Made by a program: the position numbers and the translations under genes
Notes under the pieces: generated by a model
What the model saw: only the letters and a program-made list of their open reading frames with translations
Told to the model about the DNA's origin: nothing
The model's database searches: none
From: Bacteroidales bacterium
GTDB lineage: Bacteria; Bacteroidota; Bacteroidia; Bacteroidales; UBA12077
Direction of reading: 5' to 3'
DNA: 63,461 nt
Assembly: GCA_018334675.1 (NCBI GenBank)
Contig: JAGXLL010000012.1
Coordinates: 1 to 63,461 of the forward strand
Shown: positions 9,588 to 19,257 of the stretch, in pieces
How the letters are laid out: every line of letters starts with the position of its first letter
Numbering within the stretch: position 1 is the first letter of the stretch

Positions 9588-10397
9588 TTATTTCAGATAA
9601 CCGGACACCATCTTTTCACTGATCTCCCATAACTCATCCTGCACACCCGGTTCATAGGATACCGTGGCCGAACTCTGAGGCATCTGATTGACAAAATACT
9701 TGCCCGATACACCTTCCACTTTCTCCGAGGTGGCCACATAAACAATGTTCTCGCTGCCCTCCTGAACGGCATTGCCTATGTCGCCATAATTCTGCTTCAG
9801 CAACTTGGTGCTGATGACACCCGGATGCAGGCAGTTGCAGGTGATGTTTTCCTTCCCGGTTTCCCGTGCCAGTTTATAGGTGAATAGCACATTACACAGC
9901 TTGGAGATTCCGTAGGCTTTGGAACCCACAAAATTCTGCTCTCCCTGGAGGTTATCAAAATCAATAGCCGTGGCGTGAACCATGGAAGATACATTGACCA
10001 CCCGTGCACTGTCGCTTTTCCTTAGTACATCCAGCAGCAAGCGGGTCAACAGGTAATGGCTCAGGTAATTCACCTGGAAGGTTTTTTCATACCCATCCTG
10101 TGTTATCTCCCGCTCCCTTTGAAAGATGCCTGCGTTATTGATCAGTATATCCAAATGATCCAACTGGTCCCTGACTTGATCAGCCAACTGTTTGACTTCC
10201 TGAAGCGATTCAAGGTTTGCGGAGAATCCCCTGAGGTCTTCCTTGCCGGAAGCCTCCTTTATTTCATTGATAACCTGGTTCACAGAGGATTCATCCCTTC
10301 CATGCACGATCACCTGATAATCGATCTTAGCCAGGTCAATGGCTGCCTGTTTGCCTATTCCGTCGGTAGCTCCTGTGATCAGTACTTGCTTGCTCAT
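9588..10397 (-). CDS. Short-chain dehydrogenase/reductase
   Basis: This 269-residue Rossmann-fold oxidoreductase has the nucleotide motif TGATDGIGKQAA at its N-terminus, ILINNAGIF (NNAG), VVNVSSMVHA with the catalytic Ser, and YGISKLCN giving the Tyr and Lys of YxxxK. Its pattern is closest to the retinol-dehydrogenase-like SDRs; VHGRDESS after the second strand fits NADP(H) use. The substrate is unknown. It heads the likely operon with the BCCT transporter and UspA. Confidence 0.87.
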   Translation of the reverse strand: MSKQVLITGATDGIGKQAAIDLAKIDYQVIVHGRDESSVNQVINEIKEASGKEDLRGFSANLESLQEVKQLADQVRDQLDHLDILINNAGIFQREREITQDGYEKTFQVNYLSHYLLTRLLLDVLRKSDSARVVNVSSMVHATAIDFDNLQGEQNFVGSKAYGISKLCNVLFTYKLARETGKENITCNCLHPGVISTKLLKQNYGDIGNAVQEGSENIVYVATSEKVEGVSGKYFVNQMPQSSATVSYEPGVQDELWEISEKMVSGYLK

Positions 10398-10534
10398 ATC
10401 GCTCGGTTTTTAGGATTTACCTGATTACAATCCTTTCACGGTAAATGTTTAAAACTTTCCCCGTTGGTAAAAAGGGTACTAAAGATAGGAATAAAATAAG
10501 AGAATCACTAATAACACAGGTTAAATCCGGCTTC

Positions 10535-11842
10535 TCAGATCAACTCACTCACCAGAAAAGTACTGCCGCCTACGTATATCAGATCCTCCTGGCGGGCCTG
10601 GTCTCTGGCCGCCTGCAAAGCATCGCCGGCCACAGGATAGCATTGACCTGTCAGTCCGTAACGGGCCGCCATCTCTGCCAGCTTATCCTCTTCCAGGGCC
10701 CGCGGTATAGAAGCCCGGGTGAAGTAATAGCTGGCCGAGGTTGGAAAGAGCTTCAAAATGGCATCGAGCTGTTTATCGTTGACGAAGCTCAGCACAAAGT
10801 GGAGCCGGCCCCGGTTCAGCCTTTGAACTTCCCGCACGTTGATATTCAGACCTGCTTCGTTGTGGGCCGTATCACAGACGATGAGCGGATCGTTCTGGAG
10901 TATGAACCACCTGCCCCTGAAGCCGGTGATAACTCCGACATTGGAAAGTCCTTGGCGAACCTGTTCGCCCGCAAGGGCATACCCCAAACCATTCAGCACA
11001 TCCACGGCTCTTAGGGTGGTTACGATGTTCCTCGACTGATAGCTCCCCAACAGATCGGTACAAAGGCCGTTGTATATCACCTGCTGCCCCTGGAGGATGG
11101 TATAACAGGGGTTTTCAAAAAAGCCCCCCTCTTCTCTGGTAATTTGGTAGTGCTGGTCGGCAAAACACAGCTCCGCCTGGGCTGCCAGGGCCTTCTCCCT
11201 GAAGATGTCTGCCGTTCGGGGATCGGATTCTCCTACCACCACCGGCTTATTTTCTTTGATGATCCCGGCCTTCTCGCGGGCGATCTGCTCAACGGTATCG
11301 CCCAGAAACTGTGTATGATCGAGGCTGATATTGGTGATCACCGACAGATCCGGGTCGATGATATTGGTGGAATCCAGGCGGCCGCCCAAACCCACCTCTA
11401 TGACCGCCACGTCCACCTGAACCTGGCGGAAATAATCGAATGCCATGGCCACGGTCATCTCAAAGAAAGAAGGCCGGACCTGAAGAAAATGTTCCTGGTT
11501 TCTCTCCATGAAAGATATCACAAAATCCTGGTCCACCATTTGTCCGTCCACCTTGATGCGCTCGCGGAAGTCGTTCAAGTGTGGGGAGGTGTATAAGCCG
11601 GTCCGGTAACCGGCCGACTGTAATACCGAGGCCAGCATATGGGCGACCGAGCCTTTGCCATTGGTGCCCCCTACATGGATAGTACGAAAAGAGCGATGGG
11701 GATGCCCCATGTATTCATCCAGGGCTTCGGTAGCAGATAGATCTGCCTTATAGGCTGCCTGCCCCTGTCGCTGATACATGGGTATCTGCTGGAACATCCA
11801 CTCCAGCACCTGCTCATACTTCTGCGTACGACCCATCATCAC
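10535..11842 (-). CDS. folC: Bifunctional dihydrofolate/folylpolyglutamate synthase FolC
   Basis: This 435-residue Mur-ligase-type protein adds L-glutamate to dihydropteroate and to folates. It has the P-loop HVGGTNGKGSVAHML (about 58), YTSPHLNDFRERI, VGLGGRLDSTNI and LDHTQFLG, plus VCDTAHNEAGL in the C-terminal domain; all are family signatures. The start ATG overlaps the stop of the upstream nitroreductase gene by four bases (ATGA), indicating translational coupling. Confidence 0.95.
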   Translation of the reverse strand: MMMGRTQKYEQVLEWMFQQIPMYQRQGQAAYKADLSATEALDEYMGHPHRSFRTIHVGGTNGKGSVAHMLASVLQSAGYRTGLYTSPHLNDFRERIKVDGQMVDQDFVISFMERNQEHFLQVRPSFFEMTVAMAFDYFRQVQVDVAVIEVGLGGRLDSTNIIDPDLSVITNISLDHTQFLGDTVEQIAREKAGIIKENKPVVVGESDPRTADIFREKALAAQAELCFADQHYQITREEGGFFENPCYTILQGQQVIYNGLCTDLLGSYQSRNIVTTLRAVDVLNGLGYALAGEQVRQGLSNVGVITGFRGRWFILQNDPLIVCDTAHNEAGLNINVREVQRLNRGRLHFVLSFVNDKQLDAILKLFPTSASYYFTRASIPRALEEDKLAEMAARYGLTGQCYPVAGDALQAARDQARQEDLIYVGGSTFLVSELI

Positions 11843-12348
11843 CAGCGGTTGTAATGTATGCGTTCCTTTTTGAAGCGTTCGGGAACAGGTTTCTGCTCAT
11901 TGGGGTAGCCCAGGGCGATCAAGGCAAAAGGCTGAATGTGGCCGGGCAGTTCGAACAGCTCCCGGATCCCCTCTTTTCTCTTCTCCCGGGGATGAAGCCC
12001 GAGCCATACCGAACCCACACCTTTGGCGTGTGCTGCCAGCAACATATTCTGGGTGGCCGCACCGCAGTCCACCACCCAGTATCCCGGACCATGCTCCAGG
12101 TTCTGATCGCCACATATCAAAACGGCATACTGGGCCTCAGCAAGCATTCCGGCATAAGGATGGATCTGCATGATCCGGTCCATCAGCGAGCGGTCGTCGA
12201 TCACGATAAAATGCCAGGGTTGACAGTTGACTGCCGAGGGAGCATACATTCCTGCCCGGATGATCTCGTCGACCTGCTCCCGGTCGATGGGATCCGGCTT
12301 AAATGCCCTGATGCTCCTGCGCGTAATAAGCCCATCGTATAATTCCAT
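11839..12348 (-). CDS. Nitroreductase-family FMN oxidoreductase
   Basis: The protein has 169 residues, with RRSIRAFKPDPIDREQVDEII at the N-terminus, APSAVNCQPWHFIV (FMN/NAD(P)H pocket) and GVGSVWLGLHP followed by PFALIALGYPNE near the C-terminus. It is a compact NfsB/FRP-type flavoprotein. Cytosolic; substrate unknown. It is the first gene of a two-gene unit with folC. Confidence 0.9.
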   Translation of the reverse strand: MELYDGLITRRSIRAFKPDPIDREQVDEIIRAGMYAPSAVNCQPWHFIVIDDRSLMDRIMQIHPYAGMLAEAQYAVLICGDQNLEHGPGYWVVDCGAATQNMLLAAHAKGVGSVWLGLHPREKRKEGIRELFELPGHIQPFALIALGYPNEQKPVPERFKKERIHYNRW

Positions 12349-12446
12349 ATTTTTTTTGTTTTAATAACTGGTTAAAAACTTCAGATTGTGTTAACTCAAC
12401 TTCAAAGAAAAAATTACTACATTTAAATGCAAAATTAATTCGTTCT

Positions 12447-13769
12447 ATGCCGCAGACCAAAAAAATCTTTGTGATCGATACCAATGTCATCCTGCATGAT
12501 TTTAATTGCATTTACAATTTTCAGGAGAACGACATTGTACTACCTATCGTTGTTATTGAGGAGCTGGACAAGCTCAAGAAGGGCAACGACATCATCAATT
12601 TTCATGCCCGGGAGTTCACCCGTGAGTTGAACGATATTGCCGGCGACAAGCTCTTCAACGGAGGCTTGCCATTGGGCAAAGGTCTGGGCAAGCTAACCGT
12701 GGAGACCGGGAAACCTTTTTCAGAGAAGATAAGCGAGTCCTTTCCCGAAAACACCCCGGACCACCGCATTCTCTCGATCACCGAACACGTGAAGGGTAAA
12801 TATAAAAAACAGGAGGTCATTCTGATCACCAAAGACATCAACCTGCGCATGAAAGCCAAATCACTGGGTATCCAGGCACAGGATTACGAATCCGACAAGG
12901 TGGTCGACATTGAACCGTTAAACCGGAACATTGAGGTGCATGAGGGCATCGATGCGGGGTTGATCGACCGCCTGTACCAGGATGGTGAAGGGATACCGGC
13001 TTCCGAGTTTAATCTGCAAACCTTCTCGAACAAATATTTTATTCTCAAGAGCGAGCGGTCGAGCGCTCTGGCCCGCTATGACCATTATGACAATGTTTTT
13101 TTCCGGGTAGAGAAAAAACGGATGTATGGAATCACACCCCGCAATGCGGAACAGACCTTTTCCGTGGATGCCCTCTCACGCCCTGAAGTGCAGTTGGCAG
13201 CGCTCACCGGCAAGGCCGGAACCGGCAAGACCCTGTTGGCTCTGGCCACGGCCCTGCACATGGAAAAACAATTCAGCCAGATCCTGCTGGCCCGTCCCAT
13301 CGTACCGCTGGCCAACCGCGACCTGGGTTACCTGCCCGGCGACGTTAACGAGAAGATCACCCCTTACATGACGCCCTTGTACGACAACCTGGCGGTGATC
13401 AAAAACCAGTATAAATCCAACAGCAGAGAATACAAGAAAATCGAGGAGATGCAGGAAAACGGCAAGCTGGTGATCAGCCCGCTGGCTTATATCCGGGGCC
13501 GGAGCCTTTCCAGCGTCTACTTCATCGTTGATGAGGCCCAAAACCTGACCCCTCATGAGATAAAAACGATCATCACCCGGGCCGGCGAAGGCACTAAGAT
13601 GGTCTTCACCGGGGATATACAACAAATCGACTCCCCTTACCTCGACATGAAATCCAACGGGCTGAGCTATCTGACCGACAAGATGCTCACCCAGGATATA
13701 TTCGCCCATGTTAACCTGGTGAAAGGCGAAAGAAGCTATCTGGCTGAACTGGCCAGTGACCTATTGTAG
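12447..13769 (+). CDS. PIN-PhoH fusion protein (ATP-dependent RNase/helicase family)
   Basis: This 440-residue protein joins an N-terminal PIN nuclease domain (about 5-145; FVIDTNVILHD with the metal-binding Asp) to a PhoH-type ATPase (about 235-440). The ATPase has Walker A GKAGTGKT (about 255), Walker B FIVDEAQNLT and MVFTGDIQQID. PIN-PhoH proteins (YlaK/PhoH2 type) are reported to unwind and cut RNA. The region 150-230 links the domains. The next gene starts 13 bases downstream. Confidence 0.93.
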   Translation: MPQTKKIFVIDTNVILHDFNCIYNFQENDIVLPIVVIEELDKLKKGNDIINFHAREFTRELNDIAGDKLFNGGLPLGKGLGKLTVETGKPFSEKISESFPENTPDHRILSITEHVKGKYKKQEVILITKDINLRMKAKSLGIQAQDYESDKVVDIEPLNRNIEVHEGIDAGLIDRLYQDGEGIPASEFNLQTFSNKYFILKSERSSALARYDHYDNVFFRVEKKRMYGITPRNAEQTFSVDALSRPEVQLAALTGKAGTGKTLLALATALHMEKQFSQILLARPIVPLANRDLGYLPGDVNEKITPYMTPLYDNLAVIKNQYKSNSREYKKIEEMQENGKLVISPLAYIRGRSLSSVYFIVDEAQNLTPHEIKTIITRAGEGTKMVFTGDIQQIDSPYLDMKSNGLSYLTDKMLTQDIFAHVNLVKGERSYLAELASDLL

Positions 13770-13782
13770 AACCCAAACAAAC

Positions 13783-14292
13783 ATGATCATGGAAAATCGC
13801 AGGCAACTGATTATCGCAAGACATGGAAAGAGCTCGTGGAAATACGACAAAATATCGGACATCGATCGTCACCTCAAGGAGAGGGGGATACATGATGCTT
13901 ACGCGATGGCCGAACGCCTGAAGCAAAGCAATATCTCACCCGACCTGATCATGAGCAGTCCTGCCACCAGGGCCCTTCATACGGCCATGATCTTTATCCG
14001 GACCTTGAACCATCCACTCGAACAGGTTCAGCTTCATGATATTTTCTATAACGGCAACGACCAGGATGTGCTGGATGTCATCCAGCAGGCACCTGAAAAT
14101 GTATCCACCCTGATGATCTTTGGCCACAATCCCACTTTTACCGATCTGGCCAACCAGTTCCTCTCCGGAGAGCTGGATAATTTGCCCACAGCCGGAATGG
14201 CTTTTCTGGAATTTGAAACCGCCCAATGGCAGGAGATAAAGAAGAGCCAGGTGGTCCGGGAATGGACCGATTCTCCGAAAAAGAAACACTAA
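13783..14292 (+). CDS. SixA-like histidine phosphatase
   Basis: The protein has 169 residues from the Met at 13783; the longer frame would start inside the upstream gene. It carries the catalytic RHG motif in LIIARHGKSSW and the second His in MIFGHNPTF, and the compact length and SSPATRALHTA motif place it with SixA-type phosphohistidine phosphatases. Its target is unknown. It follows the PIN-PhoH gene closely and may share its transcript. Confidence 0.88.
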   Translation: MIMENRRQLIIARHGKSSWKYDKISDIDRHLKERGIHDAYAMAERLKQSNISPDLIMSSPATRALHTAMIFIRTLNHPLEQVQLHDIFYNGNDQDVLDVIQQAPENVSTLMIFGHNPTFTDLANQFLSGELDNLPTAGMAFLEFETAQWQEIKKSQVVREWTDSPKKKH

Positions 14293-14307
14293 AACCCCGT
14301 TATAGCC

Positions 14308-14646
14308 TTGAGGTTACTTAAATTTGCAGCCATCGACATCAGCACCATGCATGCCTTCCATCACCTGATCAATGTACACGATGTCATTGATTTCAGGGCG
14401 TGTGCCACCTCTGTTATGCGGGAAGCGGATAACGGCAGGGAGATCGTTGAACAGGTCAGGGAGAAAACCGGCATCAAGTACATGAACCCGATACCCTACA
14501 AGAAGATCCGCAAGATCTATGAGATGATCCTGCCCTGCTCGATCCACGAGCGTATTAAAGTACTGGGGCTCAACCCCGACCGGGCCGATGTAATCATACC
14601 GGCAGTCCATATTTTTATGAAAGGGATGCAATGGTCGGATGCATAA
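14308..14646 (+). pseudogene. Ppx/GppA phosphatase remnant with two in-frame internal deletions
   Basis: The 112-codon frame opens with TTG and still reads as three disconnected pieces of a Ppx/GppA exopolyphosphatase: FAAIDIS from the N-terminal ATPase strand; ACATSVMREADNGREIVEQ from the middle; and YKKIRKIYEM followed by LGLNPDRADVIIPA from the C-terminal part. Normal members have about 300 residues. The phosphate-binding loops and catalytic centre are missing and the C-terminus stops after MQW. All junctions are in frame, so an open frame survives. It is very unlikely to be a working phosphatase; a residual product cannot be excluded. Confidence 0.8.
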
Positions 14647-14663
14647 TTCTATTTATAATTGTG

Positions 14664-14671
14664 TAATTTTG
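14664..14671 (+). promoter_or_regulatory. -7 promoter box of mtaB
   Basis: TAATTTTG matches TAnnTTTG and is followed by C. Transcription would begin near 14678, so translation from the TTG at 14659 is unlikely and the start is moved to 14695. No clear -33 TTG is present. Confidence 0.5.
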
Positions 14672-14694
14672 CATCTTCAATTCAATGGATTGCT

Positions 14695-16014
14695 TTGAAG
14701 AAGGTTGCTTTTCATACACTGGGCTGCAAGCTGAATTATGCAGAGACGTCCACCATGGCCCGCAATTTTGAGGCGCACGGCTATGAGCGTGTGGATTTTA
14801 ATCAACAGGCAGATGTGTATGTCATCAACAGTTGTTCGGTCACCGCCCGGGCGGATAAGAAAAGCGAGGAAGCCCTGAAGAAGGCAAGAAATCAAAATCC
14901 TCAGGCCCGGGTAGTGATGGTAGGCTGCTATGCTCAGCTGCAGCCGGAAAAGATCGCCCGCATCCGGGGCATCGATCTGATCCTGGGCAGCAACGAGAAG
15001 TTCAGGATACTGGATTATCTGCAGGAGGAGAAGAAGTTGCAGTTGCAGGAGCAGGAGGAGAAGAAGAAGGAACCGGAGATACACACCTGCACACCCGATC
15101 AAACCCGCGACTATTTCCCCTCGTTCTCTTATGGCGACCGCACCCGCTCCTTCCTGAAGGTGCAGGACGGATGCGATTACCATTGTTCCTACTGCACCAT
15201 TCCCCTGGCCAGGGGAAAAAGCCGGAACCAACCCGTCTCCGGGATCGTGCAGGAGGCCCGTGTGCTTGGCGAATCAGGCATCAAGGAAATCATCCTTACC
15301 GGGGTGAACATTGGAGACTTCGGGAAATCGACCGGTGAAAGCTTCATTGGGCTTATAAAAGCACTGGAGCAGGTGCCGGGCATCGAGCGATACCGCATCT
15401 CTTCCATCGAACCCAACCTGTTGACTGAGGAGATCATTGATTTTGTGGCCCGGTCCAACAAATTCCTGCCCCACTTCCACATCCCCCTCCAGTCAGGAAA
15501 TGACCATATACTGGGCAAAATGAGACGCCGGTACCGGCGCGGGCTCTTCCGCGAAAAAGTAGAAGCCGTGCGGACCAGACTGCCCGACGCTTTTATTGGT
15601 GTCGACCTGATCGTGGGTTTCCCGGGTGAGGACGAACAACGCTTCCACCAAACCCTGGAATTCCTCAAAGAGATGGATGTCGGCTATTACCATGCCTTCT
15701 CCTTCTCTGCCCGGCCCAATACACCGGCTTACAACATGCAACCCAAAGTTCCCAACACAGTGATCAAACAAAGAAGCCATATGGTCCAGGAGCTGGCCGA
15801 GCAGAAAAAACTGAGCTTCTACCGCCGGCACCTGGGCCAGACCCGGGAGGTGCTCTTTGAAGGCTCCGGGAAAGATGAGCTGATGGCTGGTTTCACCGAT
15901 AATTATATCCGTGTGGAAGTCCCCTTCCATGAGAGCCTGCCTGGAACCATCCACAGGGTCTACCTGCAGGAAATCACAGAGGGAGGAACTGTAAAAGGCC
16001 TCCTTAGTCAGTAA
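14695..16014 (+). CDS. mtaB: tRNA t6A37 methylthiotransferase MtaB
   Basis: The protein has 439 residues from a TTG start, followed directly by KKVAFHTLGCKLNYAETS, the expected N-terminus. The N-terminal methylthiotransferase domain has the three cluster-binding cysteines (in TLGC, NSC and GCY). The radical SAM domain carries CDYHCSYC (CxxxCxxC), and a TRAM domain closes the protein. The LGCKLN and CSYCTIPLARG forms fit MtaB rather than MiaB or RimO. It converts t6A to ms2t6A at tRNA position 37. A Gln/Glu/Lys-rich insertion (about 112-130) is unusual. The inositol monophosphatase and acyltransferase genes follow on the same strand. Confidence 0.92.
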   Translation: MKKVAFHTLGCKLNYAETSTMARNFEAHGYERVDFNQQADVYVINSCSVTARADKKSEEALKKARNQNPQARVVMVGCYAQLQPEKIARIRGIDLILGSNEKFRILDYLQEEKKLQLQEQEEKKKEPEIHTCTPDQTRDYFPSFSYGDRTRSFLKVQDGCDYHCSYCTIPLARGKSRNQPVSGIVQEARVLGESGIKEIILTGVNIGDFGKSTGESFIGLIKALEQVPGIERYRISSIEPNLLTEEIIDFVARSNKFLPHFHIPLQSGNDHILGKMRRRYRRGLFREKVEAVRTRLPDAFIGVDLIVGFPGEDEQRFHQTLEFLKEMDVGYYHAFSFSARPNTPAYNMQPKVPNTVIKQRSHMVQELAEQKKLSFYRRHLGQTREVLFEGSGKDELMAGFTDNYIRVEVPFHESLPGTIHRVYLQEITEGGTVKGLLSQ

Positions 16015-16060
16015 TAAATATGCTTCACATACATCAAGAAAAAATCTAAAATACAATACG

Positions 16061-16858
16061 ATGAATCCCGAACAAATCACCCAACAAATTCAATCACTCA
16101 GTAAAGAAACGGGAAAGTTCATCCTGGATGAATGGGACAAACTCTCCTCCGAGCAGGTCGAATCAAAAGGATTGCACGATTTTGTCACCTATGTGGACAT
16201 GCAGTCGGAAAAAAAGCTGGTGGAGGGATTAAAGAAGATCCTTCCGGAGGCAGGCTTCATTGTAGAAGAAGAAACCATCCGAAAAGAGGGAAACGCCTAT
16301 AACTGGATTGTTGATCCCCTGGACGGGACCACCAATTATATCCATGGCATCACCCCCTTTGCCATCAGCATTGCCCTGAGCTATAATGGCCGGATCATCC
16401 TGGGGGTGGTATATGAGCTGGGATTCGATGAGATGTTCTATGCATGGGAAGGATCACCCGCCTACCTGAATGGTGAGCGCATCTCGGTATCGCAAACGCC
16501 TGCCATTCAGGAGAGCATTATCGCCACTGGCTTTCCCTACAACGATTTCTCAAGGTTGCAGCCCTATCTGGAGTCGCTGGAATATTTCATGAGAAATTCC
16601 CATGGCATCCGGCGTTTTGGTTCGGCTGCCACGGATCTTTGTTACACGGCATGCGGCAGGTTTGAAGCATTTTACGAATACAGCCTCAAACCCTGGGATG
16701 TAGCTGCCGGCTCGCTCATCGTGAAGCAAGCCGGGGGACGGGTCTCTGACTTTGCCGGTGGCGATAAGTATCTGTTCAACCAGGAGATGGTTGCCGCCAA
16801 CGACCGGGTCTTTGATCCGTTTTTAAAAGACATTCAATCCTACCTGCAATCTGCCTGA
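16061..16858 (+). CDS. Inositol monophosphatase-family protein
   Basis: This 265-residue protein has the metal-binding motifs IVEEET, WIVDPLDGTTNYIHG (about 85) and PWDVAAGSLIVKQAGG (about 215), all complete. The family dephosphorylates inositol phosphates or related sugar phosphates. It is cytosolic, sits 46 bases after mtaB and six bases before the acyltransferase, and so is probably cotranscribed. Confidence 0.92.
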   Translation: MNPEQITQQIQSLSKETGKFILDEWDKLSSEQVESKGLHDFVTYVDMQSEKKLVEGLKKILPEAGFIVEEETIRKEGNAYNWIVDPLDGTTNYIHGITPFAISIALSYNGRIILGVVYELGFDEMFYAWEGSPAYLNGERISVSQTPAIQESIIATGFPYNDFSRLQPYLESLEYFMRNSHGIRRFGSAATDLCYTACGRFEAFYEYSLKPWDVAAGSLIVKQAGGRVSDFAGGDKYLFNQEMVAANDRVFDPFLKDIQSYLQSA

Positions 16859-16864
16859 TCAACG

Positions 16865-17740
16865 ATGAAACATCCGGGATATTTACTTTTTGAGCTCTTT
16901 AGCCGTTTTCTTGCCGTTCTGCCCCCTCGGGCAATGTACCTTTTTTCGGATCTGCTCTTCTTCCTGGGTTATTATATCGTTGGATACCGCAAAAAGGTGG
17001 TTTATCAGAATCTGCGCAATGCCTTCCCCGACTACTCAAAAACGAAGATCCGCCACACGGCGCTGGGCTTCTACAGGCACCTGGCTGATGTGATGATCGA
17101 AGACATCGCCATGCTTCACATGAAGCCTGCCCGCCTGAACAAGATGGTGCGCATGGAGGACCTCGATATGCTGGAAGAGATGTATCGAGACAACAAGAAC
17201 ATCACCGGGCTCATCGGTCATTATGGCAACTGGGAGCTGCTGACCACCCTCCCCCTGCATACACCCTACATCATCCTTAGTGTTTATAAACCTTTGAAGA
17301 ACAAGTTCTTCAACCGGAAGGTTTACCAGATGCGCCAGCGTTTTCAGGATGTGCCGGTTCCCATGAAGACGGTGTATCAAAAGGTAATCGAATATCAGAA
17401 CCAGGACAAACCCTACATCATTGGCTTTGTCTCTGATCAGTCGCCGCCCCGGAAAAACATCAACTACTGGACCACCTTTTTGAATCAGGAAACCCCTTTC
17501 TTTACGGGTGCCGAAAAGATCGCCAAAAAATTCCGTCACGCGGTATTCTTCACGGCAGTCAAAAAAGTGCAAAGGGGCACCTACCGGATTATATTCCGCA
17601 AGCTGGTGGATGATGCCTCGCAAACCCGGGAGAACGAGATCACCGACAAGTATGTGCAGGCCCTGGAATCCCTGATAAGGGAAGATCCCAGGTACTGGCT
17701 CTGGTCGCATCGCCGGTGGAAACATGCCAGGCGATCCTAA
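16865..17740 (+). CDS. LpxL/HtrB-type lipid A acyltransferase
   Basis: This 291-residue protein has an N-terminal hydrophobic anchor (about 10-40) and the catalytic HX4E motif in IGHYGNWE (about 120), followed by VSVYKPLKNKFFN and FVSDQSPPR. These match the late acyltransferases of lipid A synthesis, which act on the inner-membrane face. Bacteroidota commonly carry one such gene. It is the last gene of the mtaB - IMPase - acyltransferase run. Confidence 0.9.
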   Translation: MKHPGYLLFELFSRFLAVLPPRAMYLFSDLLFFLGYYIVGYRKKVVYQNLRNAFPDYSKTKIRHTALGFYRHLADVMIEDIAMLHMKPARLNKMVRMEDLDMLEEMYRDNKNITGLIGHYGNWELLTTLPLHTPYIILSVYKPLKNKFFNRKVYQMRQRFQDVPVPMKTVYQKVIEYQNQDKPYIIGFVSDQSPPRKNINYWTTFLNQETPFFTGAEKIAKKFRHAVFFTAVKKVQRGTYRIIFRKLVDDASQTRENEITDKYVQALESLIREDPRYWLWSHRRWKHARRS

Positions 17741-17872
17741 AGCCCTGCCTCCTGCTGCCTGTTATAAAACAGGCGTTTATCCCTTTCATTTTTTCACCGG
17801 GGTTGGTCATACAAGCCATCATTTTTGTAATTTTAAGACATACCAACCATTCAAATAAAAGGAGGTAACCTC

Positions 17873-19078
17873 ATGATTAGCGACTTGCAACAGGTATTTT
17901 CGGAAAGCGCCCAAAACATGAAACGATCGGCGATCCGGGAAATTCTCAAGCTGACCCAGAAACCGGAAGTCATATCCTTTGGCGGCGGGCTGCCCGCACC
18001 CGAATCCTTTCCCATAAGTGAAATGAAAGAGATCATCAACGAATTGCTGGATGAGGACGGTCCGGGTGCCCTTCAGTACGGAGCTACCGAAGGCGTGCCG
18101 GAGCTTCGCAAGATCCTGGTGAAGCGATACCAGGAAGAAGGTTTGAACATTGAGCTCGATAACCTTTCCATTACCACATCCTCCCAGCAGGGTCTCTATA
18201 TCCTGGGTAAGATCTTCCTGGATAAAGGCGACAAGATCATTTGCGGGCTGCCCTCCTACCTGGGAGGGATCAGCGCTTTCAGCACCTTCGGGGCCGACAT
18301 GCACGGCATCCCCTTCGACCAACAGGGCATGCGCAGCGATAAGCTGGAGGAGAAGCTTCAGGAACTCCAGGATCAGGGCACCAAACCCAAGTTCATCTAC
18401 ATCATCCCCGACTTCCAGAATCCGGCTGGCATCACCATGCCCGAGGCACGGCGAAAAGAGATCATCGAGCTGGCCAGGAAGCATGATGTACTGATCATTG
18501 AAGACAGCCCTTACCGGGAGATCCGCTTTGAAGGCGAATCACAAAAAACCCTTTTCCAGCTCGACAACCAGGGACAGGTGATCACTCTGGGCACTTTCTC
18601 CAAGACTTTTGCCCCCGGCTTTCGCCTGGGATGGGCCATCGCCCATCAGGAGATCATCGACAAGATGGTCATTGCCAAGCAGTCCATGGACCTGTGCACC
18701 CCCACCTTTAACCAGAAGATCGCGGCCCGGGCCATTAAGAAAGGACTGTTCGACGAGAACCTGAAAAAGACCGTTGCCCAGTATCACAGCAAAAGAGATA
18801 ACATGCTCCGGGCTTTCAGGGAATACATGCCTGAAGGAGTAACCTGGACCGAGCCCGAGGGCGGTCTTTTCCTCTTCCTCTCGCTGCCCGAACATATGGA
18901 TGCCGAGAAGCTCTTTCACAAAGCCATTGAAAAGAATGTGGCCTACGTGATGGGCAGTGTCTTTCACTGCGACGGCAGCGGCAAGAACACCATGCGCATC
19001 AACTTCTCCTATGTCCCTGAAGACAAAGCCAGGGAAGGCGTTCAAAGACTGGCCGAAGCCATCAAGGAAAACATGTAA
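17873..19078 (+). CDS. PLP-dependent aminotransferase (class I/II, LysN/MocR-like)
   Basis: This 401-residue protein is preceded by a strong GGAGG ribosome site. It starts with the AIREIL ... VISFGGGLPAPESFP region of the 2-aminoadipate/aromatic aminotransferase subgroup. The PLP Lys is in TFSKTFAPGFRLGW, the PLP-Asp region in IYIIPDFQNPAGITM, and the C-terminal substrate arm in MRINFSYV. There is no HTH domain. The amino donor and substrate cannot be read from sequence. A hairpin lies just downstream. Confidence 0.9.
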   Translation: MISDLQQVFSESAQNMKRSAIREILKLTQKPEVISFGGGLPAPESFPISEMKEIINELLDEDGPGALQYGATEGVPELRKILVKRYQEEGLNIELDNLSITTSSQQGLYILGKIFLDKGDKIICGLPSYLGGISAFSTFGADMHGIPFDQQGMRSDKLEEKLQELQDQGTKPKFIYIIPDFQNPAGITMPEARRKEIIELARKHDVLIIEDSPYREIRFEGESQKTLFQLDNQGQVITLGTFSKTFAPGFRLGWAIAHQEIIDKMVIAKQSMDLCTPTFNQKIAARAIKKGLFDENLKKTVAQYHSKRDNMLRAFREYMPEGVTWTEPEGGLFLFLSLPEHMDAEKLFHKAIEKNVAYVMGSVFHCDGSGKNTMRINFSYVPEDKAREGVQRLAEAIKENM

Positions 19079-19096
19079 CCCCTTTCATCAACCCCT

Positions 19097-19128
19097 GCCG
19101 GGATGCATCCGCTCGATGCATCCCCGGG
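19097..19128 (+). terminator. Hairpin after the aminotransferase gene, possible terminator
   Basis: CCGGGATGCAT pairs with ATGCATCCCCGG apart from one bulged base. The T-rich stretch that follows is weak (GCTTTCCTCC), so termination efficiency is uncertain. Confidence 0.5.
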
Positions 19129-19191
19129 CTTTCCTCCATGAAGTCTTGAGTATTTTAAGCCCATCATTTTCAAAACTTCATATTTATTTCC

Positions 19192-19199
19192 TATTTTTG
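19192..19199 (+). promoter_or_regulatory. -7 promoter box of the PD40 protein gene
   Basis: TATTTTTG matches TAnnTTTG and lies 59 bases before the chosen ATG. No clear -33 TTG was found. Confidence 0.45.
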
Positions 19200-19257
19200 T
19201 TTAGAAACGGAAAAGATATCCGTACACCAATGTATTACACATTTGACTAGACGTTTC

